A DNA stretch of 41,544 nt from an uncultured Prochlorococcus sp. (GCA_902622625.1 CACNQS010000012.1:1-41544), one strand, 5' to 3'; numbered from the stretch's first letter, positions 27,356-35,352 are shown. Program-made: numbers and translations. The notes: generated by a model from the letters alone, not told the origin.

Positions 27356-27508
27356 GAAAATTGTGATCAGCTAGAACTAGATTTATCCCGCAAATAAAAA
27401 TAAATAAAGATTAAAAAGTCTCTGAAACTTCTTTTCGAAATTTAAGGAAAAACTTACTTTACATAAAAAATACAATTGCTAAGTTTAAGATGAGAGATCT
27501 ATTCATTA

Positions 27509-27655
27509 ATGTTTTTAAATTATCTGCCTAGTGAGATGGTTGAAGTTGTTGGTTTGACAATGATTTTTTCATTTCTAGTTGGAACTATCTTAATTTTGTT
27601 ATTTACATCAGATCAGGCAAATACAAAGAATCTATATTTAAAGAAGGCTAAATAA
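27509..27655 (+). CDS. Small membrane protein, 48 aa
   Basis: ATG at 27509. One helix (VVGLTMIFSFLVGTILILLF) followed by a basic tail. Good frame, plus-strand neighbours. Family unknown. Confidence 0.5.
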   Translation: MFLNYLPSEMVEVVGLTMIFSFLVGTILILLFTSDQANTKNLYLKKAK

Positions 27656-27760
27656 ATTTTAAATAATTTTTTATCTATAAAAGACCTCTGTTTTTAATAA
27701 AGTTAACTCGCAGGTGTAGAACATAATTTTTAATATTGATACATAAACAAATTTAAGATT

Positions 27761-27958
27761 ATGGGCGAAGCTAAAAGAAGAGAAGAGTTAGGATTGCCAC
27801 CTAGACAAAAAAATGAATTAAATAAATCTGATAGATACCTTTCATGGCTTCCAATTAGTAAATCAAGAATTAAAAAATACCCTTATATGGGTGTAGCAAC
27901 AATGGCACTTGGAGCGATAATTTTCTTAGTAAGTGGGGGGGCAAATAGTATTAATTAG
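27761..27958 (+). CDS. DUF2839 family protein, 65 aa
   Basis: Starts MGEAKRREELGLPPRQK, the family signature, then one C-terminal helix (YMGVATMALGAIIFLVSGG). Paralogue of 25340-25555. Function unknown. It is convergent with the metal operon. Confidence 0.82.
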   Translation: MGEAKRREELGLPPRQKNELNKSDRYLSWLPISKSRIKKYPYMGVATMALGAIIFLVSGGANSIN

Positions 27959-27986
27959 TTAGATTTTGGCTTGGCTTAGAATATAT

Positions 27987-28247
27987 CTAAGATTTTTTTT
28001 GTAATAGTTTAACGCCAGATATTATTGAGATTATTGAAGCTGTACCAAGAAATATCGAGTAAAAAGGTTGCAAATTAATAATGCCGAAATTACCTGTATG
28101 CCATTTTATTAACCAAAAAGCATCTATCCCTAGTGGTTGAAGAATACTATAAATAGTCCCAGATACAATAGTAATTAGTAAAGGGATTGCTGAAATTGCG
28201 GTTATTTTTCGGTGAATTTTTCTTTGATTTTTTTTTAATTTTTCCAT
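27987..28247 (-). CDS. PepSY-TM-like membrane protein, 86 aa
   Basis: Two main helices: ITAISAIPLLITIVSGTIYS and FYSIFLGTASIISIISGV. A histidine precedes helix 1 (KIHRKI) and another lies in the loop (IKWHTGNFG), a layout like short PepSY-associated membrane proteins. Its start follows the DUF3721 stop with no gap, so it is the last gene of the metal operon. Function unknown. Confidence 0.65.
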   Translation of the reverse strand: MEKLKKNQRKIHRKITAISAIPLLITIVSGTIYSILQPLGIDAFWLIKWHTGNFGIINLQPFYSIFLGTASIISIISGVKLLQKKS

Positions 28248-28469
28248 CTATTTCCTCAAATAAATGTGTAATTCTTTTTCGTTTTTGCAGGGCATCCATT
28301 TATCTTGATTCTTATGTATACCTTCGCAACCAAGTTCTAAAGATCTATTTTTGGCCTCCTCTTCAGAAAGAAACGTACCCCTCATATGTGCATGCGAATA
28401 ACTATTGAAATTTAGAGATAAGGAAAATAAAAAAATAAAAAATTTAAAATTTCTAAGAAAAAAATGCAT
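28248..28469 (-). CDS. Secreted DUF3721 family protein
   Basis: 73 aa. Signal peptide (NFKFFIFLFSLSLNFNSYSHA) then the DUF3721 pattern: EEEAKNRSLELGCEGIHK and DKWMPCKNE. It has histidines near the cleavage site (HAHMRG) and two conserved cysteines that may bind metal. Periplasmic; function unknown. Neighbour of a DUF411 gene. Confidence 0.75.
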   Translation of the reverse strand: MHFFLRNFKFFIFLFSLSLNFNSYSHAHMRGTFLSEEEAKNRSLELGCEGIHKNQDKWMPCKNEKELHIYLRK

Positions 28470-28490
28470 TATTTCAAATAAGTATTTGTA

Positions 28491-29009
28491 TTAAGGAGAG
28501 ATTTTATCAAATAGTTTTGTTTTGCCATTTTTACTAAATGAAACTACTTTGTAGTTCTCGTAATCATGAGAGTGGGAATCGTGAGAGTGCATTTCCATCC
28601 CTGGTGAACCGAGTGGCATGCCCGGAACTGCAATCCCATTTATATTTGGTTTTTCTCTAAAAAGTTTGTTGATTGATTCAATAGGGACATGTCCTTCAAT
28701 AGTATAGTTAGCTATTTGGGCAGAGTGACATGATCTCAGATTATTGGGGATTTGATATTGGTTTTTAATTACTGAAACATCCTCAACAATATTATCAAAA
28801 ACTTCTAATCCATTATCTCTTAAATGATTAATCCATTTTTTGCAACAACCACATGATGCTGATCTGTAAGAAACAACTTTTGGGATATCTATATTTTCTT
28901 GCGTAGCTGCACTAATCCTATGAATGTTAATTGTATTTGTAATAAGAATTCCAGAAAAAATTAGATAATTTAAAAGTCTTCTTTTCATAAATATTTTATT
29001 AAATGCCAT
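28491..29009 (-). CDS. DUF411 metal-binding protein
   Basis: 172 aa with an N-terminal signal or anchor (LLNYLIFSGILITNTINI); a second start at Met8 (28988) would suit a signal peptide better. The DUF411 domain has YRSASCGCCKKW (Cys53, 55, 56), LRSCH (Cys94, His95), EGHVP and AVPGMPLGSPGME. A His/Met-rich run (MEMHSHDSHSHD) follows. DUF411 proteins are often encoded near copper-resistance genes; copper binding is likely but inferred here. Confidence 0.85.
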   Translation of the reverse strand: MAFNKIFMKRRLLNYLIFSGILITNTINIHRISAATQENIDIPKVVSYRSASCGCCKKWINHLRDNGLEVFDNIVEDVSVIKNQYQIPNNLRSCHSAQIANYTIEGHVPIESINKLFREKPNINGIAVPGMPLGSPGMEMHSHDSHSHDYENYKVVSFSKNGKTKLFDKISP

Positions 29010-29070
29010 ACTAATTACGACGATTAAATTTAATATGCAAACTAACCATAATTGAAAATTTATTAAATCG

Positions 29071-29523
29071 CTATTTAATTAAAATTAAGACACTCATAAT
29101 TGCCATTAAAAGATTTTCGATAAAACTAATAATTCCCAAAGGAGTTTTTGCATATCCACCAATACATGCACAATTTAATTTTAATTTATCCAAATAAACA
29201 GCCTTAAATACTGAAATCATTCCAGAAATTCCTAAAATTAGGGCAATAAAAATAATTAAAGAGGGTGGAGAAGAATTAAGAAAACTTATTCCAATTAATA
29301 ATTCGCAAAAAGGATAAATATATATCCAGCCATTAAATTTAGAAGATATTAAATCATATTTCTTATAACTTGTTCCAAAAGCTTCAATATCCATAAGCTT
29401 GAGCATCGCTAAAAGACAAATTGATATCCCCATGAAAATTTGGAAACTTTTAAGTAATGAAATGGTTATCAGAAATGAAGTACCAAAGACTGCAATTAAA
29501 GGGGTAAATGACTTAATCTTCAT
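29071..29523 (-). CDS. MauE/DoxX-like membrane protein
   Basis: 150 aa with four helices, including PLIAVFGTSFLITISLL and IIFIALILGISGMISVF. LKLNCACIGGYAKTPLG holds a CxC pair before the last helix, as in MauE-like proteins thought to support disulfide or cofactor maturation in the cell envelope. It lies 2 bases after the 76-aa gene and 61 before DUF411, in the metal operon. Confidence 0.7.
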   Translation of the reverse strand: MKIKSFTPLIAVFGTSFLITISLLKSFQIFMGISICLLAMLKLMDIEAFGTSYKKYDLISSKFNGWIYIYPFCELLIGISFLNSSPPSLIIFIALILGISGMISVFKAVYLDKLKLNCACIGGYAKTPLGIISFIENLLMAIMSVLILIK

Positions 29524-29525
29524 TT

Positions 29526-29756
29526 TTAACTTTTGAGGATAGATTCACAAATACTAGATGGATTTGCTTGTTTAACTATTTTTAGTCTTTTGATAAGTTT
29601 GTCTCGATCTATTTGATGTTTTAAATAATTAATACATAATTTTTTTTCCTTATATACCTCCGATATTGGAGTAATCTTTAAAGCAATTGCAAAAGTACCA
29701 ATAACTAGAAGAATGTTTGTAGCTAGTCGAATATTTGGTCGAAAATTTGATCTCAT
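29526..29756 (-). CDS. Anchored hypothetical protein, 76 aa
   Basis: One N-terminal helix (LATNILLVIGTFAIALKI) and a basic outer domain with two cysteines (KKLCINYLKHQ and SSICESILKS). Its ATG overlaps the stop of the upstream 38-aa gene (ATGA). Part of the metal operon; function unknown. Confidence 0.6.
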   Translation of the reverse strand: MRSNFRPNIRLATNILLVIGTFAIALKITPISEVYKEKKLCINYLKHQIDRDKLIKRLKIVKQANPSSICESILKS

Positions 29757-29869
29757 TCGTATTCTTTATTTCTGTCAATAATTTCTCTTAAATATATATC
29801 CTTTAGCTCGTCATTGTATCCATTTTCTTTTGCAAATTCCTCTAATTCCTTTAACTCTTTTTCTGTCAT
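29753..29869 (-). CDS. Small acidic helical protein, 38 aa
   Basis: ATG at 29869, overlapping the previous stop by ATGA; its own stop TGA overlaps the next ATG in the same way. Highly charged (KELKELEEFAKENGYND). The two ATGA junctions make it likely that it is translated. Function unknown. Confidence 0.6.
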   Translation of the reverse strand: MTEKELKELEEFAKENGYNDELKDIYLREIIDRNKEYE

Positions 29870-30012
29870 TGAGCAGATTTGGATATATTGTTTTTCATAT
29901 CTTCAATTTGGTTGATTAATTGATCTAACCATTCTGTATTATGTTCGGATCTTTTCTGAAAATATCTAATTTTAGGCTGATTGATTTCTAGCGTCTCATA
30001 ATCTCCACTCAT
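29866..30012 (-). CDS. Small hypothetical protein, 48 aa, first gene of metal operon
   Basis: ATG at 30012, stop overlapping the next start (ATGA). Soluble and polar (QKRSEHNTEWLDQLINQIE). It lies 25 bases from an inverted repeat that could be the operon's operator. Function unknown. Confidence 0.6.
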   Translation of the reverse strand: MSGDYETLEINQPKIRYFQKRSEHNTEWLDQLINQIEDMKNNISKSAQ

Positions 30013-30036
30013 AAATTCCCCCTAAATTTATACTCT

Positions 30037-30062
30037 GCATAATTTATCTAGAGAAATTATGC
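30037..30062. promoter_or_regulatory. Inverted repeat, candidate operator of the metal operon
   Basis: GCATAATTT (30037-30045) and AAATTATGC (30054-30062) are perfect 9-base arms around ATCTAGAG. The span of 26 bases suits a dimeric regulator. No regulator gene is nearby. Confidence 0.5.
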
Positions 30063-30157
30063 CCATCAATAGGCTCTAATACTTAATTGACATTTGTCAT
30101 GGGTAACAAGTCACTTTTTTAATAGTATAAATATCAAGGAATTTATCTCCCAAAAAT

Positions 30158-30262
30158 ATGGCAACTAATGAAGAACTTGAAAAAAGAATTGAGACTCTAG
30201 AAAAAGAAGTACAACACCTAAAAGCTGTTCTGCAATATCAAATGAGAAATAAGAAAAAGTGA
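30158..30262 (+). CDS. Tiny coiled-coil protein, 34 aa
   Basis: ATG at 30158. Heptad pattern with Leu/Ile/Val at core positions (LEKRIETLEKEVQHLKAVL) and a basic end. Probably a short dimer. Divergent from the metal operon. Confidence 0.55.
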   Translation: MATNEELEKRIETLEKEVQHLKAVLQYQMRNKKK

Positions 30263-30418
30263 TTCTTATTGCATAGTAATTTCTTTTGGTTGTTTAGGTA
30301 CCTAATGAAAAAAGCTAAATATTAAAAATTAGTCTTTAATTTATCACTTTTTGAAAAAATAACTTTAGTCATTGATATTCAGAACATATTTGTTTTTATA
30401 TATATAAAACTACTTGAT

Positions 30419-30535
30419 ATGGTTAACTCAATAGCTATTACATTGTTATTATTGGGCTCTTTAGTTGCTTACAAAAGACTCAAAAGAAAAAAACGGCAAT
30501 TTCACGCACCACCTACAAATCAGCTTCCTAGTTGA
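30419..30535 (+). CDS. Small membrane protein, 38 aa
   Basis: ATG at 30419. One helix (SIAITLLLLGSLVAYK), then a strongly basic segment (RLKRKKRQ) and a proline-containing tail. Convergent with the 37-aa gene, 3 bases apart. Confidence 0.5.
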   Translation: MVNSIAITLLLLGSLVAYKRLKRKKRQFHAPPTNQLPS

Positions 30536-30538
30536 AGA

Positions 30539-30652
30539 TTAAATTCCGTCTTCGTCTTCTCCAAAAGGATTGTATCTAATATCCCAGATAAGAACGACTG
30601 CTATAGATAAAAGCAATAGACCAAAAATAACTTGAGGAGGAGGAAATAACAT
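30539..30652 (-). CDS. Small membrane protein, 37 aa
   Basis: ATG at 30652. MLFPPPQVIFGLLLLSIAVV makes one helix, and the tail is acidic (GEDEDGI). RBS-like GGAGGAGG lies inside its start region on the plus strand and is not relevant. Family unknown. Confidence 0.5.
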   Translation of the reverse strand: MLFPPPQVIFGLLLLSIAVVLIWDIRYNPFGEDEDGI

Positions 30653-30685
30653 CAATGAAATATAACAATTATCAATAAGCTTTGC

Positions 30686-30853
30686 TTATGAAAATTTTAA
30701 AGGGTAATCGATATTGTTTGGTTCTAAATGTTTTATATAACATGCTGTTGTACAATCTACCCCCTCACTATTGATGCTACAAGAAGTTATACATTCAAAA
30801 AAACTTTCCAAAGCATCTGAATCTTTAATATTAGAATAAATTTCATTTTTCAT
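30686..30853 (-). CDS. Small twin-CX3C protein, 55 aa
   Basis: I take ATG 30853; an upstream ATG at 30886 adds 11 residues. The core has two CX3C pairs, FFECITSCS and DCTTACY, separated by 8 residues. This could form two disulfides or bind a metal in a helical hairpin. No signal peptide. Function unknown. Confidence 0.6.
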   Translation of the reverse strand: MKNEIYSNIKDSDALESFFECITSCSINSEGVDCTTACYIKHLEPNNIDYPLKFS

Positions 30854-30938
30854 GATCAATCTTCCATTCTGAAGCTTATCTAGCAATTAATTTTTAATAA
30901 TGTCAAATTTTAGGTAAAGTACCTATTCACCATTTTTT

Positions 30939-31187
30939 TTAAAAAAAACTGTTGAGTCGATAAGTTTCTTTCCACCCTTCTTCTAATAGTTTTTTATATT
31001 CTTTTCTCGCTTTTTCGATAGATTCAACCCTAGAGCCTTTCATAATTGGCTTACTTGATTGCTTAAGCAAACAACCATAAGAGATTAAAATTGCATTAAT
31101 CAAAGAAGGGTTCTTAGAACTATCATCAAAAGGTTCAAATACTTTAATCCTCGATCTGGCATTATTGATTAAAGTAAATTTTTCCAT
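30939..31187 (-). CDS. DUF1651 family protein, 82 aa
   Basis: Has the family layout: a short beta-like start, KPIMKGSRVESIEKARKEY, and LLEEGWKET near the end. Related to 33709-33954 and, more distantly, to 21303-21572. Function unknown. Its ATG lies 1 base after a minus-strand terminator T-run. Confidence 0.75.
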   Translation of the reverse strand: MEKFTLINNARSRIKVFEPFDDSSKNPSLINAILISYGCLLKQSSKPIMKGSRVESIEKARKEYKKLLEEGWKETYRLNSFF

Positions 31188-31212
31188 AAAAAAAGGGCGT
31201 TAGCTTCGCCCC
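31188..31212 (-). terminator. Minus-strand hairpin terminator without a gene upstream
   Basis: GGGCG (31195-31199) pairs with CGCCC (31207-31211); seven A precede on the plus strand, so the minus strand has a T run. No minus-strand gene lies upstream until 32087, which suggests an unannotated RNA. Confidence 0.6.
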
Positions 31213-31354
31213 AATCAAAAAGCGGGATAATCCCCATCACCCAACCTTTTTAAAATCTTAGCACTACATATGGTGTTTGTAAGTATTTAAAATTACCTAT
31301 TTATGGGGTTGTTTGTTTCTGTTTAATTTGTCATTATAGGAGTCCCCATCACCT
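31213..31354. ncRNA. Candidate small RNA region
   Basis: No gene from 31188 to 31481. The stretch is bounded by outward-pointing terminators on both strands. TCCCCATCACC occurs at 31231-31241 and 31343-31353. A minus-strand TATAAT lies at 31338-31333 and could start an RNA of about 140 bases ending at the minus terminator. One or two small RNAs are likely; the exact ends are not visible. Confidence 0.4.
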
Positions 31355-31378
31355 AGGCTCGTAAGAGTCTTTTTTTTT
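31355..31378 (+). terminator. Plus-strand hairpin terminator without a gene upstream
   Basis: AGGCTC (31355-31360), loop GTAA, GAGTCT (31365-31370) with one G-U pair, then T to 31378. All genes in the preceding 800 bases are on the minus strand. Confidence 0.6.
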
Positions 31379-31481
31379 GCTATTTTTCCTTTTAGGCTTT
31401 AGCCCTTTTTAATTAGTGTTTAAAAACTTTTTATTTAATTTTTAAATTTAATAATTAATAATTAAAAAAATAGTTTTAATA

Positions 31482-31793
31482 ATGCAAACTTACATCGTTC
31501 ACTGGCAGTTTCCAGATCAAGAAAGTCATATGCAAGGGGCCGAAGCTTTTGCGGGTTTTGTTGAAGGAGGATGCGAAGGTGATGAATTTGATGGGTTTAA
31601 AGTTCTTAATCGAGTAGTAAATCCTGAGGGAGCTAATGGTTGGGCAATAGTTGAATCTTCAAATCATCAGAACATTTGGAAATGGAGTAGTATCTGGGTC
31701 GATAATTTTGGCGTAGAAATAGAAGTCACACCAGTTCTGACTGATAAAGAATTTCTTTCCGTCCATAAAGAAATTGCAGCGGCCTCAAACTAA
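31482..31793 (+). CDS. DUF3303 family protein, 103 aa
   Basis: A ferredoxin-like fold small protein: YIVHWQFPDQESHMQGAEAF, then GANGWAIVESSNHQNIWKW and VTPVLTDKEF. One of three paralogues in the window (35353, 35837). Function unknown. Confidence 0.8.
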   Translation: MQTYIVHWQFPDQESHMQGAEAFAGFVEGGCEGDEFDGFKVLNRVVNPEGANGWAIVESSNHQNIWKWSSIWVDNFGVEIEVTPVLTDKEFLSVHKEIAAASN

Positions 31794-31852
31794 TAGTTAA
31801 TCTTTTGCGTGTTTGACTGATGATTTAATATAAAAGGGTACTACATATTTTT

Positions 31853-32020
31853 ATGGGAAAATTTTCTTCTGAAGAAATTGAAAGTCAATACAATTTAATA
31901 AAAATGCTTTTAGCTGAACCTGAAAAGTATAGAGATGCAATTAATGCAATAAAAAAAGATATTGCATATATGCCCATAGAGCTTAAAAAAAAACTTGACG
32001 AAGAAAAGATTAACTTATGA
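31853..32020 (+). CDS. Small helical protein, 55 aa
   Basis: ATG at 31853. Charged, with SSEEIESQYNLIKMLLAEPE and IPELKKKLDEEK-like ends. 59 bases after the DUF3303 gene. No membrane segment; family unknown. Confidence 0.55.
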   Translation: MGKFSSEEIESQYNLIKMLLAEPEKYRDAINAIKKDIAYMPIELKKKLDEEKINL

Positions 32021-32086
32021 ATTAATCGTATAACGCGTTAATCATAATCGATAATTTTTGAAAATTATTAAATAGTCATTCTTAAA

Positions 32087-32251
32087 CTAACCGAGAGAGT
32101 CTAAATCTCTACGATGGTGAACTGTATTTGCGTAATCTTGTAGAACTTTTTGTTCTCTCATTAAATCTGCAATTGTTGGATAATCTTTTGCATTATCAAG
32201 ATCTCTTGCATTTTTATCTTGAATTGCGAATGGTGATCTTTTTAAATTCAT
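32087..32251 (-). CDS. Small polar protein, 54 aa
   Basis: ATG at 32251. Polar, Asp/Arg-rich (DKNARDLDNAKDYPTIADLM), ending HHRRDLDSLG. Eleven bases after the 61-aa gene's stop, so probably co-transcribed. Function unknown. Confidence 0.55.
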   Translation of the reverse strand: MNLKRSPFAIQDKNARDLDNAKDYPTIADLMREQKVLQDYANTVHHRRDLDSLG

Positions 32252-32262
32252 AATTAATTTCC

Positions 32263-32448
32263 TCAAAATTTTTGTTGGATTCTGATTACAGATCCTGGAT
32301 TGTCATGTACGTAAGTGTTGAATTCTCTCGCAAGCATTAGGCAATCGTATGCATCGCGCGCGTAGAAGCCAACTTCATGTGTCTTGTTTGTTGAATCTTT
32401 GTAACTCAACACATATTTATTACAAGATTTTATTGGTGTTGAAGGCAT
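32263..32448 (-). CDS. Hypothetical protein, 61 aa
   Basis: ATG at 32448. A compact alpha-beta sequence (YVLSYKDSTNKTHEVGFYAR, then LMLAREFNTYV). It contains two cysteines. Family unknown. Confidence 0.6.
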   Translation of the reverse strand: MPSTPIKSCNKYVLSYKDSTNKTHEVGFYARDAYDCLMLAREFNTYVHDNPGSVIRIQQKF

Positions 32449-32696
32449 TTAATTTATCTCTGTTACTACTAAGTTCTAACTAGGCATGCTTATTAATCGA
32501 CTAATAAAAATGTACGGTTTAAGGCACAAACATATACGGATAGAGGACCAACAACTTAATTTAAAAATAAATATAATGACTAAGTATATTTTAAAAATAA
32601 AGTCAATATTTCCGTTACTCTTATAAAAATATTTTCAGTGATTACCTATCTTTTGTAAGAAACTTTTTATTGATAATGTTTTTATAAACAAATGAA

Positions 32697-32846
32697 CTAT
32701 CTTGCTAAAAAAGTTTGTTCGAGATTATAAATATATTTTTCTCCATCATCATCATCACCATCGTCGTCATCATGGAAGGAAGAGATTAATACATAAACTC
32801 CCCCAAGACCTAATAACATAGATAAATAAAGAATAGGATCTGTCAT
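32697..32846 (-). CDS. Small membrane protein with acidic cluster, 49 aa
   Basis: ATG at 32846. One helix (ILYLSMLLGLGGVYVLISS) then HDDDDGDDDDGEK, which may bind cations. Encoded by repeated ATC on the plus strand, a simple repeat prone to length change. Family unknown. Confidence 0.55.
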   Translation of the reverse strand: MTDPILYLSMLLGLGGVYVLISSFHDDDDGDDDDGEKYIYNLEQTFLAR

Positions 32847-33037
32847 AATTCAAGTTTGAAACATTTAAATTAAATTTGAGGAAGCTTTCCAATATCTATA
32901 TTTTCTTTTAATTATTTGGATAAAAAACTTTCTACAATCAAAAAATTGTTATTTATTTGAGAAAACTGAAAGTAGATCTAAAATAAGGTAAATTTAATTT
33001 TTTTTTTAAGTTAGTTTTAAGAATATTTTAAAAATCA

Positions 33038-33676
33038 ATGTGCGGAAGATTTGAGCTGAAAACTAAATTTGAGAAGTTGCCAAAGGTTTTGAAACAAGAC
33101 TATCCAATTGGACTTGACTCTAAATATGATACTCAAAGTCTAATAAGACCTAGTGATCCTGTTCTTGTAATTAAAAACGAAGGAAAAATTAAAACTACTT
33201 TTATGACATGGGGCTTTATTTCTCCTTGGGCCAGAGATCCATTTGATAAAAAGAGACCAAGACCATTTAATGCAAGATCAGAAACTGTAGAAGAAAAAAA
33301 ATTATTTAGTGGAAGTTGGAAACATAAAAGGTGCCTAATACCTGCGAGCGGTTTTTTTGAAAAAAAATATCGTGTTCGAAAATCTAATTATGAGACTTTT
33401 TGGTTGGGCGGAATTTGGAGTAAGTGGACTTCACCAGATGGAGCAGAACTTGAAAGTTGCTGCGTTTTAACAACTGAACCAAATGATTTAATTAAACCTC
33501 TACATCACCGCATGCCTGTGATCGTTCCTAATGGATATGAGGAACAATGGACAGAGCAAGTCAAAGATGCAGATGAATTAAGAGGATTATTTGCAATCAT
33601 GATGAGTTGGTCCCCTGATGGTTGGCTAGTAGAGGATGTAAAGAAAAAAGAAACTGATCAAATGAGTTTGTTTTAA
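33038..33676 (+). CDS. SRAP (HMCES/YedK) abasic-site peptidase
   Basis: 212 aa. MCGRF puts Cys2 at the mature N-terminus; PFNARSET (Asn78), IPASGFFEKK (Glu108) and LHHRMPVI (His156) complete the active site. SRAP proteins crosslink to abasic sites in single-stranded DNA and shield them. The usual GFYEW reads GFFEK here, so the aromatic and tryptophan are substituted. Full length, ATG start. Confidence 0.92.
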   Translation: MCGRFELKTKFEKLPKVLKQDYPIGLDSKYDTQSLIRPSDPVLVIKNEGKIKTTFMTWGFISPWARDPFDKKRPRPFNARSETVEEKKLFSGSWKHKRCLIPASGFFEKKYRVRKSNYETFWLGGIWSKWTSPDGAELESCCVLTTEPNDLIKPLHHRMPVIVPNGYEEQWTEQVKDADELRGLFAIMMSWSPDGWLVEDVKKKETDQMSLF

Positions 33677-33708
33677 ATGGAACACTTACTAATTCCAAGG
33701 TTAGATTA

Positions 33709-33954
33709 ATGGCTAAATCTTATTGGTTGATTAATTCAAATAGATCAGAAGTTAAAAGATTTATGAAAAACGATAAGAGTATTGATGGAGTTTTTGAATA
33801 TATGTTTATAGATACTGGAAAAATAGTGGGGGGATTAGGAAACAAACCACCAGTAATGACAAATACAGTTGCTGTTGAAATAGATTTAGCTAGAGAAATT
33901 TATGAAAGATTACTTTCTAAGGGATGGAGGAAAATTGAAAAAAATTGGAATTAA
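33709..33954 (+). CDS. DUF1651 family protein, 81 aa
   Basis: Starts YWLINSNRSEVKRF and ends REIYERLLSKGWRKIE, the family layout. 32 bases after the SRAP gene, possibly the same transcript. Function unknown. Confidence 0.75.
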   Translation: MAKSYWLINSNRSEVKRFMKNDKSIDGVFEYMFIDTGKIVGGLGNKPPVMTNTVAVEIDLAREIYERLLSKGWRKIEKNWN

Positions 33955-34104
33955 AAAGAGAGTTAGATCTGTGCGGTATAAATTACTGATGAAAATAATC
34001 TGAGACTCAATAATGAGAATTTTAACTAAAATTGACACCCGATCTAAAATATTAGGAGATTAGTAAATTATTTTTTTAATGCAGATAAAGATGAAACATA
34101 TAAA

Positions 34105-34827
34105 ATGGCTACCAGAATAAATAAATATTTAAGTGAAGTCGGTTATTGTTCTAGGAGAGAAGCAGATAGATTAATCCTAGAAGGAAAGGTAACCATTAAT
34201 GGCAAAATTCCAGAAATAGGAACTAAAGTAGAAGTTAGTGACCAAGTTGAAGTTAAAGGTCAAAGAATAGAAAAATCAAAGAGACAAAAAAACATATACA
34301 TAGCCTTTAATAAACCTGTAGGAATTGTTTGCACAACAGATAGGAAAGTAGAACCCAATAATGTAATAGATTTCATTAAATATCCTAAAAGAATTTTCCC
34401 CATAGGAAGATTAGATAAGCTCAGTGAAGGATTGATTTTCTTAACTAATGATGGAGATATCGTAAATAAAATTCTCAGAGCAAGAAATAATCATGAAAAA
34501 GAATATATCGTAAAAGTTAATCGTCCTATTAATAGCGACTTTATTCAAAGTATGAGTAATGGAGTTGAAATATTGGACACAATAACTAAAAATTGTTTCG
34601 TAAAACAATTGGGGCCAAGAGATTTTAAAATAATACTCACACAGGGACTTAACCGTCAGATTAGAAGAATGTGTGAGGCCTTAGGATATAAAGTAAGATC
34701 ATTAAAGCGTGTAAGAATTATCAATATTAACTTAGACGTGCCAACAGGAAAATATAGAGAACTTACTAAAGAAGAACTTTTGGAATTAAATAGATTACTC
34801 GAAAATTCCTCAAAAACATATGAATAA
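34105..34827 (+). CDS. rluF: RluF-like rRNA pseudouridine synthase
   Basis: 240 aa. An S4 RNA-binding domain (INKYLSEVGYCSRREADRLI, about 5-50) precedes the RsuA-type catalytic core with FPIGRLDKLSEGLIFLTND; the Asp of GRLDK is catalytic. The NNHEKEYIV stretch favours RluF. It would modify 23S rRNA near U2604. Ends RQIRRMCEALGYKV region intact. Confidence 0.85.
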   Translation: MATRINKYLSEVGYCSRREADRLILEGKVTINGKIPEIGTKVEVSDQVEVKGQRIEKSKRQKNIYIAFNKPVGIVCTTDRKVEPNNVIDFIKYPKRIFPIGRLDKLSEGLIFLTNDGDIVNKILRARNNHEKEYIVKVNRPINSDFIQSMSNGVEILDTITKNCFVKQLGPRDFKIILTQGLNRQIRRMCEALGYKVRSLKRVRIININLDVPTGKYRELTKEELLELNRLLENSSKTYE

Positions 34828-34859
34828 TCAAAAGACAATAAAGTAATTGGAAGTTTAAG

Positions 34860-34952
34860 TTAATTGGCCAAAATAAATAAAAATAAAGTTACAACAAAAG
34901 CAGTATATTGAAGCCAATATGTTGCACATTTATCTAAACAAATTTTTGGCAA
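34860..34952 (-). CDS. Possible small membrane protein, 30 aa, TTG start
   Basis: TTG at 34952. PKICLDKCATYWLQ leads into a helix (FVVTLFLFILAN). 16 bases downstream of the hli stop on the same strand. Weak start and short length make this uncertain. Confidence 0.3.
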   Translation of the reverse strand: MPKICLDKCATYWLQYTAFVVTLFLFILAN

Positions 34953-34968
34953 AATTAAACCTAGTAAT

Positions 34969-35223
34969 TTAGAGGATTGGATAAGCTATCCATCCAAACA
35001 AGGAATAGTTAATAATGACAGCCATGAAACCTATCATTGCAAGCCTTCCATTTGTTCTTTCAGCAATAAACCAATAGGTATTTGGCCATTCAAACCCTCC
35101 CCCTATGTTGGATTTTTGATCTTCTGTAATTGTGTCCTTTTTAGGAGCATTGTCTTGGTCAAGATAAAAATTACTATCTGGGTAAAAGCTTTCACTTGAA
35201 AAGTTATCTTTAAATTTATTCAT
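34969..35223 (-). CDS. hli: High-light-inducible protein with long N-terminus, 84 aa
   Basis: About 50 polar residues, then the Hlip motif FIAERTNGRLAMIGFMAV and tail FGWIAYPIL. The tail departs from the PGIF ending of the other copies. It stands alone, away from the 18-kb cluster. Confidence 0.88.
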   Translation of the reverse strand: MNKFKDNFSSESFYPDSNFYLDQDNAPKKDTITEDQKSNIGGGFEWPNTYWFIAERTNGRLAMIGFMAVIINYSLFGWIAYPIL

Positions 35224-35352
35224 TATTATTTAAGAGTTTAATTTCTAATATATTAAAAAATAAAATGCTAAATAGGTGAAATAAGCATTATTTTTTTGAA
35301 TTGCTGCATAATTGCTAAGTCTTATATTTTTATATAATTAAAAGGTGTTTCA

